A DNA stretch of 64,000 nucleotides. Origin: Saccharomycopsis crataegensis (taxonomy: Eukaryota > Ascomycota > Saccharomycetes > Ascoideales > Saccharomycopsidaceae). Location: NCBI RefSeq assembly GCF_037102585.1, contig NW_027043822.1, positions 266,001 through 330,000 of the forward strand, in the 5' to 3' direction. Shown here piece after piece: positions 1 through 10,162 of the stretch (positions are counted from its first letter, which is position 1; every line of letters begins with the position of its first letter). The notes beneath the pieces are model-generated. The model was not told where the DNA came from, made no database searches, and saw only the letters and a program-made list of their open reading frames with translations. A program made the position numbers and the translations under genes.

Positions 1-299
1 AAGGATCAGTTCGAGCAGTTAGGGTATGAACTGTCTTCAAAGATGTTATAACTTGTTTATGAGCTGTATATTGTTATCAACGGTCGCTAAGCCTTCAACT
101 ATATGAAATACTTCCAAGAAATACTTGGATAAAACTAGTATACTTGTGAAGAACCCACATGCATGCCGGGTCTTTTATTATTGCGGGTAAGCGCAACCAG
201 ATTATTTTTCACACGGAGAAAAAAAAAAAAAAAATTAAGGTGGGTGGATGTTATATATTATCATTATCTTAAGTTAGCCTCATCAAATAATAAATCACC
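1..299. other. Gene-free left edge, PAM17 upstream region
   Basis: No supported gene lies here. The stretch precedes the PAM17 start and probably holds its promoter. It contains a poly-A run near 220-234. The overlapping frame at 163-462 is a shadow of PAM17. I see no tRNA-like structure. Confidence 0.5.
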
Positions 300-908
300 A
301 TGTTCAGCCGTTTTGTGGGCCTTACTGGCTTCAGAAGCACTGGTATCATCTCCCGCGCTACTTTTGCCCGTATCAACACCATCAATAGCATTGCTAGAAG
401 AAACTTTTCTCGTAGCACTGTTCGTCTCCAAGAATCTGTCAGTGCTGCTAAACCACAATTGAAATGGAACGAATTTCTCAAACTTAGAAAGCAAGAGCGC
501 CGTATCAATATGGTCTCATCTATTTTCACTGCCTGGATCGGGGCCTCCGTTGGTCTTGCCTATGTTTCACAACTTGAGATGGACTTGTCATTCCAGATCT
601 ATGGATTTGATCCAATTCTTGTGATGTGTGTTGCGTTAATCAGTTGTGGTGCCTTGGGTTTCTTATCTGGTCCTTTGGTCGGATCCACATTATTCAAAGC
701 TAAAAACAAAGGGGTGTTGAAATTATACGAACAAAAGAACTCCACCTTCTTGAAGCACATCATCAAGAACAGAGTCGATGCTTCCAGACAAAGTTTCTCC
801 AATCCAGTACCAGATTTCTACGGAGAAAAAATCACCAGTTTGAAGGATTACAAGCAATGGTTGAGGGATTGCAATGCTTATAGAAGAAAAACCACCGATT
901 TCATTTAG
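300..908 (+). CDS. PAM17: PAM17, mitochondrial import motor subunit
   Basis: The 202-aa protein matches the Pam17 family. Pam17 is an inner-membrane subunit of the presequence translocase-associated motor, which helps Hsp70-driven import of preproteins through TIM23. The first ~40 residues are rich in Arg, Ser and hydrophobics with almost no acidic residues, as expected for a mitochondrial presequence. Two hydrophobic segments follow (about residues 75-95 and 105-125), consistent with two membrane spans. The C-terminus carries the family hallmark NPVPDFYGEKI, followed by LKDYKQWLRDCNAYRRK. Length is normal for the family. The start is the first ATG of the frame, with A at -3 (accATG). The downstream neighbour is on the same strand but unrelated. 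Identification is by recalled family motifs, not by a search. Confidence 0.93.
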   Translation: MFSRFVGLTGFRSTGIISRATFARINTINSIARRNFSRSTVRLQESVSAAKPQLKWNEFLKLRKQERRINMVSSIFTAWIGASVGLAYVSQLEMDLSFQIYGFDPILVMCVALISCGALGFLSGPLVGSTLFKAKNKGVLKLYEQKNSTFLKHIIKNRVDASRQSFSNPVPDFYGEKITSLKDYKQWLRDCNAYRRKTTDFI

Positions 909-1621
909 ATCAACAAGTTATTTTCAAAGAGGGGCTTTGAAGGGACTTTAATAATAATGTGTATATGGCAAAATGTACAAAATCCAGAGAATTGAATATT
1001 CCTTTATTTTTGATTTGATTGGAGCTCTCTTCACATCTTCCGCTCTTCGAATTCCTTTTTCTTTTTCTTTTTTTTTTCTCTTCTTCTATCCTTTGCTCTT
1101 CGTGCTCCATCCCCCTTTCAGTGATCAAGGTATTGTAAATAGATCGTTTTAATGAATATGATTGTTATGAATTCTATTAATCTGTATCTTTAATTGAATT
1201 ATGTATTATGATAATTAGTATATCTCAGATTTAATTTTTGAAACATGTAAAACAGACTAGTTACAAGTTTTTGAACTTCCAAACTCTATGATGGTGTCCT
1301 TGGATAGGCGAGAAGTCTAATGATAATTTACATTATTTTTTTTGAAACTCAAGCTATCCTGATTTTGTGGCAGATTCCTATTTTGATCAATTAAAAAGGA
1401 AAAAAAAAAAAAAGACAAAGTTATAACTAGAAGATGAGTATTCTGAATTGTGGCTTCAAAAATGACCTGTATTTTTTTCATGTTTCAGGAAATCCGCATT
1501 ATATAAAGAGGCTCTCCTATTAATGAGGGGGAGGGGGGTTTTCATATAAATACTTTAACACATATTTATTTTGATTTTCATTTTATCGTCATTTGACTTC
1601 CTTTATCTCTAATCATTTTGG
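909..1621. other. Intergenic region, PAM17 3' end and promoter of the 223-aa gene
   Basis: No gene is supported. The stretch has T-rich and A-rich tracts (for example near 1068-1079 and 1399-1414). A TATA-like sequence (ATTATATAAAG) at about 1498-1508 lies some 115 bp before the next start codon and could be its TATA box. A G-rich run (GAGGGGGAGGGGGG) follows at about 1524-1538. Confidence 0.5.
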
Positions 1622-2293
1622 ATGTCCCGACCAACTACACCAGTATCACAGATAAAGTACAACTTTGGGCATCAGAGTTCCAGCAGTTTGGATTTTTCAG
1701 GAGATGGGAGCGATAAGATAATCTGTGACACTATTGCACTATCAACTGGTAAGGTTCATCGATTACTGGATGAGAAACTAAAAGAATTAAGAAAATATGG
1801 CAAGAAATTGAACTTGGAAGCTTACAAACAGGAAGGACCAACCACGCAAAAAAAGATGAAAAGAGAGATTGTTTGGCAAGATAATAATATTAAAGCAATG
1901 ATAAACGATACTCACAAGAAAACAGCCTTGGAAAAAGCTAAAACATTCAAGAAAATAGAATCAACAGATTTTAAAAAATCTTCGGTCTCATCATCATCAG
2001 AATCTACACTAGTAGAAGGGGTGTCATTTGAAACCTCTTTGGGTGATCAAGAAGGGGGGAATATGAAGCACCCCAGCCACTGTCTGACCCCTGACTCTAA
2101 CATTCTTGGATCTCGTAAGAGAAAGCGGTTATTTGAAGAAACGGTCAACACAGAGGATAAAGATATAGAGCTTTCGTGGTCCACAAAGAGAAAGAAGGTA
2201 TTTGGGGATTCGAAAGTGTTTCTTGCAACTTCTATTCTATCCTGTGCGTATGGTGTTTGTTCTAAAGCTTTGGAACTATATGGAAAAAGGTAA
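1622..2293 (+). CDS. Hypothetical 223-aa basic protein
   Basis: I do not recognise this protein. It begins MSRPTTPVSQIKYNFG. A Lys-rich, probably helical middle (about residues 45-115) is followed by a Ser-rich stretch. Two clusters resemble nuclear localisation signals: SRKRKRL near 163-169 and STKRKKV near 186-192. The last ~25 residues start with a moderately hydrophobic segment (VFLATSILSCAYGVCSKALEL) and end in KR. This could be a weak membrane or protein-binding helix. The frame is uninterrupted, starts with an ATG after a T-rich leader, and has a TATA-like element upstream, so it is probably a real gene. One in-frame CTG (in HCLTPDS) and another (in RLLDEKL) may not encode Leu if the CUG code is altered. 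The role is unknown; a nuclear protein is a guess from the basic clusters only. Confidence 0.6.
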   Translation: MSRPTTPVSQIKYNFGHQSSSSLDFSGDGSDKIICDTIALSTGKVHRLLDEKLKELRKYGKKLNLEAYKQEGPTTQKKMKREIVWQDNNIKAMINDTHKKTALEKAKTFKKIESTDFKKSSVSSSSESTLVEGVSFETSLGDQEGGNMKHPSHCLTPDSNILGSRKRKRLFEETVNTEDKDIELSWSTKRKKVFGDSKVFLATSILSCAYGVCSKALELYGKR

Positions 2294-2646
2294 TTGTTAC
2301 AATTGTTCAGCAATAGTTATTTGAATATATATCTTGTTAATATATCTCATAAATATATACAAACGATGCCTCCCTGGTTTACATATATATATCACGTAAC
2401 TTCCTCCTGAAGTAGTGCGCTTTTCATGCATGGTTGTGAGGGATGGTGCGACCGCATTTCTAGAAAATTCGCTGAGTGCGGAAGGACAAGAAAAAAAAAT
2501 ATAAAATAATTGACCATTTTTCCTCCCCCACCCACCCAGCATATCGTATCCATAGGTGTGTGCTACATTTAATAATAGTAAACTAATATCCATTGGGCAT
2601 CTGTTTCAAAAAAAAAATAATAGTAAATAGTTATTGAATTCGAATC
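2294..2646. other. STI1 promoter region
   Basis: This 353-bp interval lies between two same-strand genes. It contains the 3' end of the 223-aa gene, AT-rich ATATAT stretches at 2324-2395, the heat-shock element listed separately, and an A-rich leader just before the STI1 ATG. Confidence 0.6.
2458..2470. promoter_or_regulatory. Heat-shock element (Hsf1 site) of STI1
   Basis: The sequence TTCTAGAAAATTC is a perfect three-unit heat-shock element (TTCnnGAAnnTTC), about 177 bp before the STI1 start codon. STI1 genes are well-known Hsf1 targets in yeasts, so position, sequence and gene agree. Occupancy is inferred. Confidence 0.8.
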
Positions 2647-4353
2647 ATGTCTACCGCTGATGAATTGAAGGCTTTGGGTAACAAGGCATTTTCAGGTAAA
2701 GATTTTGCCACTGCCGTCCAATATTTCACCAAGGCCATAAATGTTTCTTCTACCCCAAACCATGTTTTATACTCCAATCGTTCTGCCTGTTATACTTCGA
2801 TGAGAGAATACTCCAAGGCCTTGAGTGATGCTGAAGAATGTGTCAAAATCAACCCAACTTGGGCTAAAGGTTACAACAGAGTTGCTGCCGCCGAATTGGG
2901 GTTAAATAAACTCGATGATGCCGATGCTGCTTATAAGAAGGCCCTCTCATTGGACCCGGCCAATGCTATGGCTAAAGAAGGTTTGAAACAAGTTGAATCA
3001 ACAAGATCTGTCGGTGCCAATGCCACTTCCCCTTTGGCTGATCCAAACTTGATTGGCAAATTGATGACCAACCCAAAGACCAGAAACCATATGAGTGATC
3101 CAACATTCGTGGCAAAGATCCAAAGAATGATGCTGTCAAATGACCCATCGAGATTGGATCCGCAAGAAATGTTGAGCGATCCAAGAATGATGGACGTGAT
3201 GAGTGTAATTTTAGGATTTGATATCCCAAGTGCTGCTAGCAGTGCTCCAGCTTCAGAAACAACTCCAGAACAACAAACAACTCCTGTGGCTAAGGACGAT
3301 GATCCAAAAGAGTCAATTCCAGAGGAAGATGTTGAAATGATGGAAGAACCAGAAGAAGACACCAGGGCCAAGGCTGATAAGATCAAGGCCGAAGCCAATA
3401 CCCTTTACAAGCAACGTAAATTTGACGAAGCTATCGAATTATATAATAAAGCATACGAGACTCACGAAGATATCACATACCTTAACAACCGTGCTGCTGC
3501 GGAATTTGAAAAAGGCGATTATGACGTTGCTATCAAGACCTGTGAAACCGCTATTGACAAGGGTCGTGAAGTTAGAGCCGACTACAAAGTCATTGCCAAA
3601 TCATTTGCCAGAATCGGTAACTGTTACTTGAAGAAAGACGATCTTAAACTTGCGATCCAATTCTTTGACAAATCGTTAACCGAACATAGAAACGCCGATG
3701 TCTTGACCAAGTTGAGAAATGCCGAAAAACTCTTGAAGAAGAAGGAAATTGAAGAATATATCAACCCAGAAAAGGCTGAAGAAGCCAGATTAGAAGGTCG
3801 AGATTATTTCACTAAAGGTGACTGGCCAAATGCTGTCAAGGCTTACGGTGAAATGATTAAGAGAGCCCCAGAAGATGCCAGAGGCTATTCTAACAGAGCT
3901 GCTGCTTACATCAAGTTGATGTCGTTCCCTGAAGCGGTCAAGGACTGTGATGTTGCCATTGCCAAGGATCCAAACTTTGTGAAGGCTTTTATTAGAAAGG
4001 CCACTGCCCAATTGACAATGCGTGAATTTGCTGCGTGTATTGCCACTTTGGACGCTGCCAAGGAAGTTGATGCTAAACATAACGATAGCAAGTCGGCATA
4101 CGAGATCAGTCAAATATATTCTAAGGCTATGAGTCAAAGATTTGCTCCATTGGATGGGGAAACTGAAGAGCAAACCAGAGAAAGATTGAGCAGAGATCCA
4201 GAAGTTCAAGGGATTTTGCAAGACCCAGTGATGCAGAACATTTTACAACAAGCCAGTAACAACCCTGCCGCATTGCAAGAACACATGAAGAACCCTGAAA
4301 TTTTCAAGAAGATTAATATCTTGATTGGTGCGGGAATCATTCGTACTGCCTAA
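2647..4353 (+). CDS. STI1: STI1, Hsp70-Hsp90 organising cochaperone
   Basis: The 568-aa protein is the HOP/Sti1 cochaperone, which bridges Hsp70 and Hsp90 in the cytosol and passes client proteins between them. The order is canonical: TPR1 (about residues 4-115), the DP1 domain with its DPxxxxKL and DPRMMDVM helices (about 130-195), an acidic linker with TTPEQQTTPVAKDDDP, TPR2A (about 240-355), TPR2B (about 375-490), and the C-terminal DP2 domain (DPEVQGILQDPVMQNIL, about 515-565). The carboxylate-clamp pattern is visible at the start of TPR1 (KALGNKAFSGKDFATAVQYFTKAI). Length matches the family (about 580-590 aa). A perfect heat-shock element upstream fits heat induction. The gene converges on ERG3, with 834 bp between the stops. 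A single in-frame CTG occurs, in the DP1 linker. Confidence 0.97.
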   Translation: MSTADELKALGNKAFSGKDFATAVQYFTKAINVSSTPNHVLYSNRSACYTSMREYSKALSDAEECVKINPTWAKGYNRVAAAELGLNKLDDADAAYKKALSLDPANAMAKEGLKQVESTRSVGANATSPLADPNLIGKLMTNPKTRNHMSDPTFVAKIQRMMLSNDPSRLDPQEMLSDPRMMDVMSVILGFDIPSAASSAPASETTPEQQTTPVAKDDDPKESIPEEDVEMMEEPEEDTRAKADKIKAEANTLYKQRKFDEAIELYNKAYETHEDITYLNNRAAAEFEKGDYDVAIKTCETAIDKGREVRADYKVIAKSFARIGNCYLKKDDLKLAIQFFDKSLTEHRNADVLTKLRNAEKLLKKKEIEEYINPEKAEEARLEGRDYFTKGDWPNAVKAYGEMIKRAPEDARGYSNRAAAYIKLMSFPEAVKDCDVAIAKDPNFVKAFIRKATAQLTMREFAACIATLDAAKEVDAKHNDSKSAYEISQIYSKAMSQRFAPLDGETEEQTRERLSRDPEVQGILQDPVMQNILQQASNNPAALQEHMKNPEIFKKINILIGAGIIRTA

Positions 4354-5187
4354 TTTCGTTATCCTCTTTTCCTTTCCTTTTCTTGTTTTTTTATAATTTC
4401 TTTTCCTACATATATATATATATTATACCGTATTTTGTTATTTTAAGCTTTCCTTTATTCTATGAATATATGTTGTAATATTTTGTTCCAGATAGTTGAT
4501 GGTGTAATTATTAATGGTTTGAATGGTTAAAGGGGTTGGTAAATGTATTTTGTCAGTTATGATTTCATATTTAGCATCGACTCTCCTTAATGGAAATAAA
4601 ATACTGTGGGATATCAAGCACTGCATTCTTTGTTTGTTTGGATGGTCGTTTTTTCTTTTTTTTTTTTTCTAATGAGAGCATCTAATGATTGACCATTCTT
4701 CTAGCTCTACGTTTTTTTTTTGTTTTTTTTTTTCATAATTATCAACAATAAAAGACCTTTGAAATTCAAGAAAAATTCAGATTAGTAGCATTTGTATGTA
4801 ATTAGGAGGTGTGCCATGGAGATTACTATAATAAACAGAAAGAAAATATGTTTCACAAAAAAAAAAGAAACAGCGAGGAAGAAAGAAAAAAAAATAATAA
4901 TAGGAGGAAAACAAACAAAACAAAATTAATAATAGAAAAATAAAAAGAAAAGAAGTTTATAAGGGATAGTGATGTGAGAGAGATATAATAAAGGTGAGAG
5001 GAATATAGGAAAGAGGAGAGGAAAAACCATAACTTTTTTTTTTTTTTTTTTTTTATTATTTATTCATTATCGTTGTAAATATCATAGTATGTATGATAGA
5101 TGATACAACCGAATAATGGGCAATTAGAATTGAATAATTTTTTCATTTTTTTTTGGCAAAGTGTACTCAGTGACTATTGTCTATTAT
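4354..5187. other. Convergent intergenic region STI1 / ERG3
   Basis: The stretch holds the 3' ends of STI1 (+) and ERG3 (-). It contains a TATATATATATATTATA efficiency-element-like run at about 4410-4426, several T runs (4658-4670, 4711-4731, 5034-5054) and a long purine-rich (A/G) segment at 4850-5025. No coding frame is convincing. Confidence 0.55.
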
Positions 5188-6327
5188 TCACTTTCTCTTA
5201 ACCAAGTTTTCTTCGGTACCATAAACTCTGAAATCATTGTTACCTTCGACCACGTTTCTAATTTTTTCGTATTGTTCAACTTGAAGTTCCCAGGTTTGCT
5301 TTTCCTTCTTTTTTGATTTATCAAACAAACTTTGGTCTGGTTTTCTATAAGTGCCACCGATTCTATCCCACAAAGTGGTGAATTGACCATAATTGTAATT
5401 GAAGTATAAATGGTGGACGGTATGGCAAGCGGCCCCGTTGACGACTGGATCATCGGTGAGATACTCACCATCGTGGATCATCACGGTCCAAAAGTTGACA
5501 AAAGTGAACAAAATCAAGTACGAAACTTTGTGCAATGGGAATAAGATTGGGTAAATGTGATAAGGAAGCGATTGGGCGTAGCCGTCGAAAGGATGGAAAG
5601 CGTGGGAAGCGTAAGGGGTGGTGACGATCCATTTGTGGTGAGGTTTATGGAACAATTTGTAAACGTTTGGCCAGTGCAACCATCTGTGGATACAATAAAT
5701 CCCGAAATCGGTGAACATCACAAATAATGGGTATTGCAAGAGCACCGATGTCCAGCCTCCGGTGGATTCGTTAATGCCAAGGTACAATTTAGAGTAACCG
5801 GACAATTCGGCAAGCCAACATGGTAAAGTTAAGAAAACCATGACAGGGATTGATCCCATGGCGTGTCTGATTTCAAGAGACATTTGATTTTTCAAGTATC
5901 TTGGGTGGTTGAACACTGCTTTATCAAAGATAAAGCGGTATGAGAATGAGGCAGCAAGTAAATAAAGAATCCACCCAAAAATGGTGCCGATGATCCATAA
6001 AGAAAGGGCTTCTCTAAAGAAATGGTGTCTTGGGAATACCGACGAGTACATATCGACACTTTCTGGTAAGAAATGGGGGAAGTACCCGTAGATGTCCTTT
6101 TCGACTATATATTTCTTGGTCAACTCGTACAATTCGTCATTGTTGGAGAATTGTGATGGGACGTACGAGAGAGAGTTGGCAAAGTCCAACGCTTTTGAAG
6201 AGTAATTACCGAGCCTCAAGTTCTTGGACACCGCAGCAGGCAAGTGTTGAGCAAGAGTGGTAGGGAACAAGGTGGCATATACCTTGTCGAAGAAGAAGTA
6301 GTCCGCAAATTCCAAGACAATATCCAT
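5188..6327 (-). CDS. ERG3: ERG3, C-5 sterol desaturase
   Basis: The 379-aa protein belongs to the fatty-acid-hydroxylase/sterol-desaturase family. It matches Erg3, the ER membrane enzyme that introduces the C5-C6 double bond in late ergosterol synthesis. The three histidine boxes that hold the di-iron centre are intact: HRWLH (from about residue 214), HKPHH (about 226-230) and HTVHH (about 301-305), the last followed by [16 protein letters not shown]. Four hydrophobic segments flank them. The C-terminus is Lys-rich (ENLVKRK) and could act as an ER retrieval signal. No CTG codon occurs in the gene. Two TCGTATA elements lie 493 and 678 bp upstream of the start and suggest Upc2-type control. Length and motifs match yeast Erg3, so the call is firm. 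Confidence 0.96.
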   Translation of the reverse strand: MDIVLEFADYFFFDKVYATLFPTTLAQHLPAAVSKNLRLGNYSSKALDFANSLSYVPSQFSNNDELYELTKKYIVEKDIYGYFPHFLPESVDMYSSVFPRHHFFREALSLWIIGTIFGWILYLLAASFSYRFIFDKAVFNHPRYLKNQMSLEIRHAMGSIPVMVFLTLPCWLAELSGYSKLYLGINESTGGWTSVLLQYPLFVMFTDFGIYCIHRWLHWPNVYKLFHKPHHKWIVTTPYASHAFHPFDGYAQSLPYHIYPILFPLHKVSYLILFTFVNFWTVMIHDGEYLTDDPVVNGAACHTVHHLYFNYNYGQFTTLWDRIGGTYRKPDQSLFDKSKKKEKQTWELQVEQYEKIRNVVEGNNDFRVYGTEENLVKRK

Positions 6328-6412
6328 GGTTCACCGGTTGATGTTGGGTATAATGATATTTGACGATAATTTTGGGATATCAAAAAAAGCAGGCAACACC
6401 GTTTTCTTATTG

Positions 6413-6420
<8 letters not shown>

Positions 6421-6447
<27 letters not shown>
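6421..6447. repeat. (AT)n dinucleotide tract
   Basis: About 27 bp of alternating AT lie roughly 95-120 bp before the ERG3 start codon. The tract could serve as a TATA region or nucleosome-free element, and it is likely length-variable. Confidence 0.8.
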
Positions 6448-6452
<5 letters not shown>

Positions 6453-6819
6453 ATATATATATACTATATGTGTGTGGCAGTTATAGCTGAATGTTTAATG
6501 GAATAAATTATCGACTGATCTTGAAGTGAGGAAAAAAAAAATAACAAAACGAAAAGGTGTGATTTAGTAGTCTCTGGGATGGAAAAAAAAAAAAAAAAAA
6601 AAAAAAATATTGGAACCTTCAGAACTTAAGTATTCTGATTGTGAAAAGATCAAATGAATAAACGGGAAGTCCTATTTTGAAAAGAATAAGACAGTTTTCT
6701 AGATAATAACGACGACAGGGAATGGTATGCTGAAGAATCCGGAACCCCCTTAGGCTTTTATATACCGTTGTTGGTTAATTCCGTTTCCCTTTTTGAGATG
6801 GTTGATGCTCTCGCTTAGG

Positions 6820-6826
6820 TCGTATA
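6820..6826 (+). promoter_or_regulatory. Sterol response element (TCGTATA)
   Basis: TCGTATA is the core bound by Upc2/Ecm22 zinc-cluster regulators in yeast ERG promoters. It lies 493 bp upstream of ERG3 and is read on the strand opposite to the gene. Function is inferred from sequence and neighbour. Confidence 0.55.
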
Positions 6827-6953
6827 GCCGGGGTACGACGACGGCACAGGGCTAAAAATCTCCGATCCCAGCCGACGCTCATAACCAGGGATCTCCGGCC
6901 GGCGTCAGTCGAGTTGTTTTCACGCCATTGGCATCGGTGATATTCGCCTACTT

Positions 6954-6996
6954 ATCGATCGATCGATCGATCGATTGTTTGTTCGTTCGTTCGTTC
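6954..6996. repeat. Tetranucleotide repeats (ATCG)n then (GTTC)n
   Basis: ATCG units at 6954-6975 give way to GTTC units at 6981-6996. The first block is self-complementary and could form a hairpin. It lies between the two sterol-response-like elements. Confidence 0.85.
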
Positions 6997-7004
6997 TTCA
7001 GATA

Positions 7005-7011
7005 TATACGA
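7005..7011 (-). promoter_or_regulatory. Second sterol response element (TATACGA)
   Basis: The reverse complement is TCGTATA, the Upc2/Ecm22 core, 678 bp upstream of ERG3. Two perfect 7-mers in 200 bp are more than expected by chance in so short a stretch, which supports sterol control of ERG3. Confidence 0.5.
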
Positions 7012-8263
7012 TACACGGCAGTTCTGGTGGTCACACAGCAGATCCCGTGGTGAAGGCTTACTGATTGAAGTTTGCTTCCTCCTGACCTCATCTCCCCGTC
7101 ATGATGTGCAGAGACTATCCTATCCTATCACCAATGTGTCGGATCGGTGCCGGATCCGTTGTCTCCGCAATAGTCTCGTAAAGCACTATTTCAACGAACA
7201 TTTGATGATGGTTGTTGATCTTTTGCAATTGTTTCTATTTATTTTACTTATGGCTATCGTAGGTATTATTATGGCCATCCCTCGTAAACTGTATCCCCGA
7301 TTTCTCAGTGGTTTAAACAACTGTATGATCCAACCACAGCAGCTATTATTGAACCGCCGTGTCTAGCCCCCTAATCGTTTACCACCATCAGATGAGTGCA
7401 CCCGGAAATAGGAATATTAGTGATGATTCCATGGCTCTAGAGCCTCAATTGCGGCTATTATATTAAATTACGTGGTCCAGGGATGATAATATGGAAATAA
7501 CACTGCTACAATTCAGGCAATCCCAAATATACATTATCTGCCAGATCCTTCAGTCCGCATCGTTCTCTGTAACTCTTGATATATATCATTATCTATGTGT
7601 ACGAGAAAGAGAAAGAGAAAGATAGGCCAAAATCTTAACAGTAAGTGTCGCTGAAGCTGGTTGACAAGATCTAATACATGGTCTGTGATTTTTAGTTTCG
7701 TCATCAGATGCAAGGTTCCAAAAGTCATCAAGGAACATAACTTAGCTGTATTCAAACTACAAAATTAACCGGAAAGAAATATCATGTTTGTCTTCCAACT
7801 CATAAATTATCCTTGGGAAATGGAAAATAGTTATTAAGCTATTGAATAGATCTCCCAATGCTTTTGGATTCTAATTATTACCGATTAGAAATACCTAGAA
7901 TATTGGATGTATTGGAGAATACAAAGTGGATCAACTAGAACTATGTTGAAGAAAAAAAAAAAAAAAAAGAAAAAAGAAAAATCAATTAGTAAATTATAAT
8001 GCAACAAACAAACAAAAAACCATATGACAATGAAAATCTCATCCATAATTCAACTTATATAACAGTATATAACAGTATATAACTATATATCCAACACTAT
8101 ACTAAAAACAAAACAAAAAACTCAAATTATTAATTATTAATTATTAATTATTATTAAAGTTCTTTTTTTTAAAAAAAAAAGTTTTTCCCACACCACAAAA
8201 GTTAACCAGATCTCTGAAATATATATATAAAAAAAAAAAAAAGGCCCCCAAAAATAATACTCA

Positions 8264-9231
8264 TCAATTACCCTTTAAAACTTTACCTTTGGTATCAATT
8301 TTTTTCTCTCTCAAGGCCGATTTAGCTTCTCTTAATTTAAGTAATGTTTCAATTCTATTATCTAGAAGATCACCTCCATGCACGACATTTTTTCTGAAGA
8401 TTTTGTTAGTATTACCTTCAATCTGACCACGATTCTTCTCTTTCCTCTTGAAATTGTTTTGGGCGACTCCCGAGGCAATTCTCTTCACCAAAAACTCAAG
8501 TATCGCTCCTTGGAATCCAAAGGTTTCCCAGAATACTTTTTTGGCCACAGAATACAATCTTTCCTTCACCTTATCTGGTTTCTTATTCCAGGTTTTTTTC
8601 TTCAAGTTTTTAACATTCTCCGGTGATACCTCGCCGATCAGTGTTCGGGGCATTCTTTCACCATTGATCAAAATCCCCAAATCTTCGGCAGTTTGCTCGA
8701 TCAACAACTCGATGATTGACACCTCGATTGGCGTGACCCCTAAAATTCTTGACGTGGTGGCTCTGGAGGTATTATCGTAGATATAGAACGCCGCCACCTC
8801 GGGAGGATCCCTTTTTGTAGATTTTTTATAAGTGAAATAACTGAAAATCTCATTGGCGATCATCGATTTGGTGTAAGGAACGTTATCGATGGTTCCTTCA
8901 ATTTCATAAAATTTAAGATGTTGGAACACCGCTTTACAATGACTGGCAAACCGTTTGGCAACAAACATGGCGTAGAAATCGGTTTCCTCGATCCTAAAGA
9001 TTCTTTCTTCTTCTCTGGGGTCATAATAACAGTAAGCGTGGATTATTTGTTCCTTGATCGACAAGAAAGAGGCTTCAATGGTTCCGAGGGGTAAGTTCTG
9101 AGGATTAATTCGTTTATGGATGAAGTTTATTGGATGCATTGTCGATACAAAATCACGGTACGAAGACCTACCAGCAAGCTCCCAGCTTCCACCAATGGGT
9201 ATATCGGCGGGAGTCAGATTATTATTATTAA

Positions 9232-9270
<39 letters not shown>

Positions 9271-9564
9271 AAAGATGGTGATTATAATAGTATCGCTTAG
9301 CACAAAGTTCGGCATGGTGGTTTTGTTTGGAAAGTTTCTGTAAATAATCATTGATACTGAACTCCTCTTTCAATTGTTCAAAAGTCGGACTGAGAAGATA
9401 GTTTATGTTTGGAAACGGATCATCATTGGAGATTGTAACTTCCTCATAATTTTCATTGAAACTTGGAGAGAAATGGGGCGGTGTATTCAGAAACGAACAA
9501 TGATTGGTAGTGGGAAATTGCAAATCAAATGGCATTTGAGATAATAATGTTGTTGATGATGATG

Positions 9565-9618
<54 letters not shown>

Positions 9619-9893
9619 CTGCCATTGTACTATGGTGATGGGAAGGCAGTTGATATTCTAAGCCTTGATGGAACAAGGGGTCAGATTGAGGTACCATCAT
9701 TAACCAACTTTCTAAATTTACATCTGATGCAGGAAAAATTCCTCCTGAATTATTGTGATCCTCTTCAATTCTTGGAAATTCATTACTTCCAAGCTCAACA
9801 TTTTTTGGCAAATTTCTTAACTTCCCATTAAGAACATTGATCTCATGTGGGTTCCCGGACATCAAACAATTTAATCTCTGATGATATGAGAAA

Positions 9894-9933
<40 letters not shown>

Positions 9934-10162
9934 AATCAAAATCATCATGGTTTTGTGACATTAGCTTAAACAAATCGAAACTCGAAGTAGCAGTAGTGAC
10001 ATCTCCGGGATTTTCATATTGTGGCAAGAGGCTGAACATTGTCTCCACTGAGCTTTCCTTGGAATCAAATAATGGTGAAATCGTTCCAAAATCATCAAAG
10101 ATATCTTGGGTGGTATCAGGAAAATCCCCTCCTTCATGGTAATTGGTTTCATTACCGTTCAT
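8264..10162 (-). CDS. Asn-rich putative transcriptional regulator, 632 aa
   Basis: I do not recognise the family. The N-terminal ~330 residues are disordered and polar, with three poly-Asn runs near residues 78-89, 182-198 and 298-315 encoded by imperfect AAT repeats. The C-terminal half (about 335-600) looks folded. It begins near PINFIHKRINPQNLPLGTIEA, is rich in aromatic and alternating hydrophobic residues, has mixed helix/strand character (for example VAAFYIYDNTSRATTSRILG), and ends in a Lys/Arg-rich tail. This layout, a low-complexity arm plus one conserved-looking domain, is typical of yeast transcription regulators. A MedA-type developmental domain was considered, but its signature residues were not convincing. 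The start is an ATG with an A/T-rich leader. Gene reality is likely; DNA binding is a guess. Confidence 0.7.
9219..9269. repeat. (ATT)n repeat coding poly-Asn, third run
   Basis: An imperfect triplet array within the coding sequence; on the coding strand it reads AAT and encodes a run of about 17 Asn interrupted by Ile. It is likely polymorphic in steps of three bases. Confidence 0.9.
9568..9617. repeat. (ATT)n repeat coding poly-Asn, second run
   Basis: A near-perfect triplet array that encodes about 16 Asn in the middle of the putative regulator. Confidence 0.9.
9896..9931. repeat. (ATT)n repeat coding poly-Asn, first run
   Basis: A triplet array that encodes about 12 Asn near the N-terminus of the putative regulator. 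Confidence 0.9.

Larger units (their letters stand above)
6328..8263. other. Long gene-free region upstream of ERG3
   Basis: No convincing gene lies in these 1.9 kb. The 86- and 73-codon frames at 7106-7366 and 7534-7755 show no homology I recognise. The half near ERG3 contains an (AT)n run, a 25-nt A run (6583-6607), a GC-richer segment (about 6810-6950) with two sterol-response-like elements, and ATCG/GTTC tetramer repeats. The part near 8100-8250 is A/T-rich and contains the 3' end of the next gene (-). Confidence 0.5.

Noticed and set aside
7106-7366. 86-codon frame upstream of ERG3
   Set aside because: A hydrophobic middle is seen but no homology, no clear promoter, and it lies in the region more likely to be ERG3 control sequence.
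8264-10162. MedA-type developmental regulator
   Set aside because: The C-terminal domain lacks the signature residues I recall for that family, so the label would be a guess.
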